A DNA stretch of 64,000 bases from Roseivivax marinus (GTDB taxonomy: Bacteria; Pseudomonadota; Alphaproteobacteria; Rhodobacterales; Rhodobacteraceae), in contig NZ_FOAI01000007.1 of the NCBI RefSeq assembly GCF_900109705.1, positions 1 through 64,000 of the forward strand. Reading direction: 5' to 3'. This document shows, piece by piece, positions 62,163 to 64,000 of this stretch. The first letter of the stretch is position 1, and each line of letters opens with the position of its first letter. Position numbers and translations under genes: made by a program. The notes beneath the pieces are model-generated. The model was given only the letters and a program-made list of their open reading frames with translations, was not told the origin of the DNA and made no database searches.

Positions 62163-63509
62163 CTACAGGTCGAAGAGTTCCGCCGCCGTGTAGGCCGGTC
62201 GCAGCAGCAGGCGGCGCCAGCGGCCCAGCGGAAAGCGGGGTGGCTCGTCGCGCATCGCCGCGGGGTAGACCGTATCGGGCGTCTCGTCCCGCGCCAGCGC
62301 CGCGAGGATGCGGCCCGCGTGGCTGCCCATCGCGACGCCGTTGCCGTGGTAGCCGAACCCCGCGAACACGCCCGCCATGTCGGGTACCGGTCCGACGAAG
62401 GGCGTCAGCTTGGCGCTCAGGCAGACGAGCCCGGTCCAGTCGTGCTCGATCCCCACGTCCTTCCAATGCGGAAACATCGCCGCGAAGTGTGCGCGGATGC
62501 GCTTGCGGTTGGTCGCGGCCTCGCCCGGGCGCGCCGACAGCCCGCCGCGCATCCCGAAAAGGAAGCGGTCGTCGGGCAGGAGCCGGAAGTAATGCAGCAG
62601 CTTGCGCGTGTCATAGGCCATCTGGCGCGATGTCCAGCCCTGCGCCGCGCGCTCGTCTTCGGTGAGCGGGCGGGTGACGATCACGTTCGAGAAGGCGGGC
62701 AGCGTCCGGCCCCGGATCCACGGCGGGATGTCCTCGGCTCCGTAGCCGTTGGTGGCCACGATCACGCGGTCGGCGGTGACGGTGCCGCGCGGCGTCGCCA
62801 GCCTCCAGCGCGGGCCGTCGGGCGTGATCGCGGTTACCGGGCTTTCCGCGTGGCAGCGCGCGCCTGCGGCGGTGGCGGCCGCGGCCAGCCCGCAATGATA
62901 GCGCACCGGGTCCAGTGCGAAGCCGATGGGGATCGTGACCGCGCCGTGGAACGGTCCGCCCAGCCCCGCCTGCCGTAGCGCGTCGCGTTCGATCACCCGC
63001 GCTGTGACGCCATAGGTCTCGGGCGCGGCGGCAGCCTCGGCGCGGAGGCGCTGCATCGCGCGGGCGGTGTGGGCGACCTGCGTTTCACCCTCGCTGTGGG
63101 TATCCGCGTCGATGCCGTGCCGGGCGATGAGGCCGGTGGCGGTCTGCACGGCGGCGACCTCGGCGCGGTGCCATTCGGCCAGCCCATCCGCGCCATAGCG
63201 CCGCCGCATCAGCGCCGCGCCGGCCTTGGCGCCGCCGAGACAGCAGAACCCGCCGTTGCGACCGGACGCGCCGAACGCCGGGTCGGCGGCTTCGAGCAGG
63301 ACCGTGTCTACACCCGCCTCGGCGAGGTGCAGCGCGGCGGAGGTGCCGGTGAAGCCGCCACCGATCACGGCGACCTCGGCCCGGGTATCGCCGTCCAGCG
63401 CGGGCCACACGGGCGGTGCCGTGCGCGCCCAGAAGCGCCCCGGCTCGTCGACGAAGGCGGCGGGTTCGTGCAGGCGGGGACCGGTGAGGCGCGGCGAAAG
63501 GCGTGTCAT
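62163..63509 (-). CDS. FAD-dependent amine/amino-acid oxidoreductase (DadA/PuuB-like)
   Basis: The 448-residue flavoprotein has a DAO-type FAD motif (VAVIGGGFTGTSAALHLAEAG, about residues 46-66), then GASGRNGGFCC and a NGYGAEDIPPWI segment typical of gamma-glutamylputrescine oxidase-like enzymes, and the C-terminal GFGYHGNGVAMGSHAGRILA. It probably oxidises a polyamine- or amino-acid-derived amine. It is divergent from the GntR regulator gene, 85 bp apart, which may control it. Confidence 0.85.
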   Translation of the reverse strand: MTRLSPRLTGPRLHEPAAFVDEPGRFWARTAPPVWPALDGDTRAEVAVIGGGFTGTSAALHLAEAGVDTVLLEAADPAFGASGRNGGFCCLGGAKAGAALMRRRYGADGLAEWHRAEVAAVQTATGLIARHGIDADTHSEGETQVAHTARAMQRLRAEAAAAPETYGVTARVIERDALRQAGLGGPFHGAVTIPIGFALDPVRYHCGLAAAATAAGARCHAESPVTAITPDGPRWRLATPRGTVTADRVIVATNGYGAEDIPPWIRGRTLPAFSNVIVTRPLTEDERAAQGWTSRQMAYDTRKLLHYFRLLPDDRFLFGMRGGLSARPGEAATNRKRIRAHFAAMFPHWKDVGIEHDWTGLVCLSAKLTPFVGPVPDMAGVFAGFGYHGNGVAMGSHAGRILAALARDETPDTVYPAAMRDEPPRFPLGRWRRLLLRPAYTAAELFDL

Positions 63510-63594
63510 GGGCGGACGTTAGGCCGCGCCGGCGGGAAGGGCCAGAGCCCTCGGTCGCGGTTGTGCCGCCGCGCAGCATCGGCATACTCGGCAC

Positions 63595-64000
63595 ATGGCA
63601 GATCACGGTGCAGCCCGCTCGGTCCACGCGGACCTCGTTTCCTCCGACACCGGCGCGTTCACGCGCCTGCCGGTGCACGAACAGGTCTATCGCCGCCTGC
63701 GCGAGATGGTGCTGTTCGGAGAACTGGAGCCCGGCCAGCCGGTCACGATCCAGGGCCTGACCGACACGCTCGGCACCGGCATGACGCCCGTTCGCGAGGG
63801 ACTGCGGCGCCTGACCGCCGAGGGCGCGCTCGAGTTTCGCGGCAACCGCCGGATCACCGTGCCGGTGCTCGACGCAGGTGCGGTGGACGAGTTGAACGTC
63901 GCCCGCCTTGCGATCGAGCCCGAGCTTGCGCGGCGGGCGGTGGGGCGCCTCGACGCCGAGGCGCAACGCGCGCTGCGCGACACAGATGCCCGCCTCGACG
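63595..64000 (+). CDS. GntR family (FadR/FCD-type) transcriptional regulator, 3' truncated by the window end
   Basis: The frame is open from ATG 63595 to the last base, giving 135 residues. The winged-helix DNA-binding domain is VHEQVYRRLREMVLFGELEPG followed by LTDTLGTGMTPVREGLRRLTAEGALEF. The start of the FCD effector domain (ELNVARLAIEPELARRA) is present. It is divergent from the FAD oxidoreductase gene and likely its local regulator. Confidence 0.88.
   Translation, partial: MADHGAARSVHADLVSSDTGAFTRLPVHEQVYRRLREMVLFGELEPGQPVTIQGLTDTLGTGMTPVREGLRRLTAEGALEFRGNRRITVPVLDAGAVDELNVARLAIEPELARRAVGRLDAEAQRALRDTDARLD

Noticed and set aside
1-64000. CRISPR arrays, tRNA or rRNA genes, transposases
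   Set aside because: No regularly spaced direct repeats, cloverleaf-like genes or transposase motifs were noticed. The four-copy palindrome is a dispersed repeat, not an array.

Overview
The window comes from a GC-rich alphaproteobacterium of the Rhodobacteraceae (Roseobacter/Rhodobacter type). The pufQ-B-A-L-M-C order with pufC and no pufX, spheroidene-pathway crt genes, tandem TGT-N12-ACA (PpsR/CrtJ-type) operators, and the local gene families (TIGR02302/DUF4175, DUF6478, argH plus a small lipoprotein) all point there. It reads as an aerobic anoxygenic phototroph that also oxidises methanol or other alcohols with a lanthanide-type XoxF dehydrogenase. No tRNA, rRNA, insertion sequence or CRISPR array was seen.

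Layout. (1) 1-13.9 kb: a xox methylotrophy region. It holds the 3' end of glutathione-dependent formaldehyde dehydrogenase, an S-formylglutathione hydrolase homologue, cytochrome c553i, xoxF, cytochrome c550 pedF, xoxJ and a CXXCW protein. A reverse-strand block follows (SoxYZ-like carrier, YVTN propeller, SRPBCC protein, DUF3280), then a TIGR03863 binding protein, a TIGR03866 propeller, a small PepSY-like protein, and an SsuABC-type ABC cassette with an exported beta-rich partner. (2) 14.0-16.3 kb: an MFS efflux pump and LrgAB. (3) 16.4-30.0 kb: half of a photosynthesis gene cluster, crtDC divergent from crtEF-bchCXYZ-pufQBALMC. The bchFNBHLM/puhA, bchIDO, crtA and crtIB blocks are not here. 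(4) 30.2-43.8 kb: housekeeping genes (trhO, pncA, pncB, hisC, tyrC, extensin-like, methyltransferase, tlpA, argH, lipoproteins, recQ, a dehydrogenase interrupted by an amber codon, yggT). (5) 43.9-53.0 kb: thioesterase, UMF1-type MFS, mepA, phytase-like esterase, a VUT/YhhQ transporter with a candidate preQ1 pseudoknot leader, an 18-codon ORF behind a perfect 16-nt Shine-Dalgarno, arfB, a MarR regulator and a TRAP transporter. (6) 53.3-64.0 kb: TIGR02302, lysA, ilvD, a lipoprotein, DUF6478, a small protein, an EamA exporter, an FAD oxidoreductase and a truncated GntR regulator.

How the genes work together. XoxF oxidises the alcohol in the periplasm, its electrons go to cytochromes c, and the aldehyde would pass through the glutathione-dependent route. 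The phototrophy genes make bacteriochlorophyll a (BchXYZ, BchC), spheroidene-type carotenoids (CrtC, D, E, F), LH1 and the reaction centre with its tetraheme cytochrome. Both divergent crt promoters and the bchC promoter carry paired repressor operators.

Points most worth a second look: (a) the FGH homologue has lost its nucleophilic serine and other active-site residues; (b) a 16-nt perfect anti-16S Shine-Dalgarno drives an 18-codon ORF, followed by a CCUCCU tail and a terminator; (c) a candidate preQ1 riboswitch precedes yhhQ; (d) crtC has no ATG/GTG/TTG at its conserved N-terminus; (e) an in-frame amber codon replaces a conserved serine in a beta-hydroxyacid dehydrogenase; (f) a four-copy dispersed palindromic element, two copies of which sit inside the bch operon; (g) a 35-codon basic ORF is coupled to the pufA stop.
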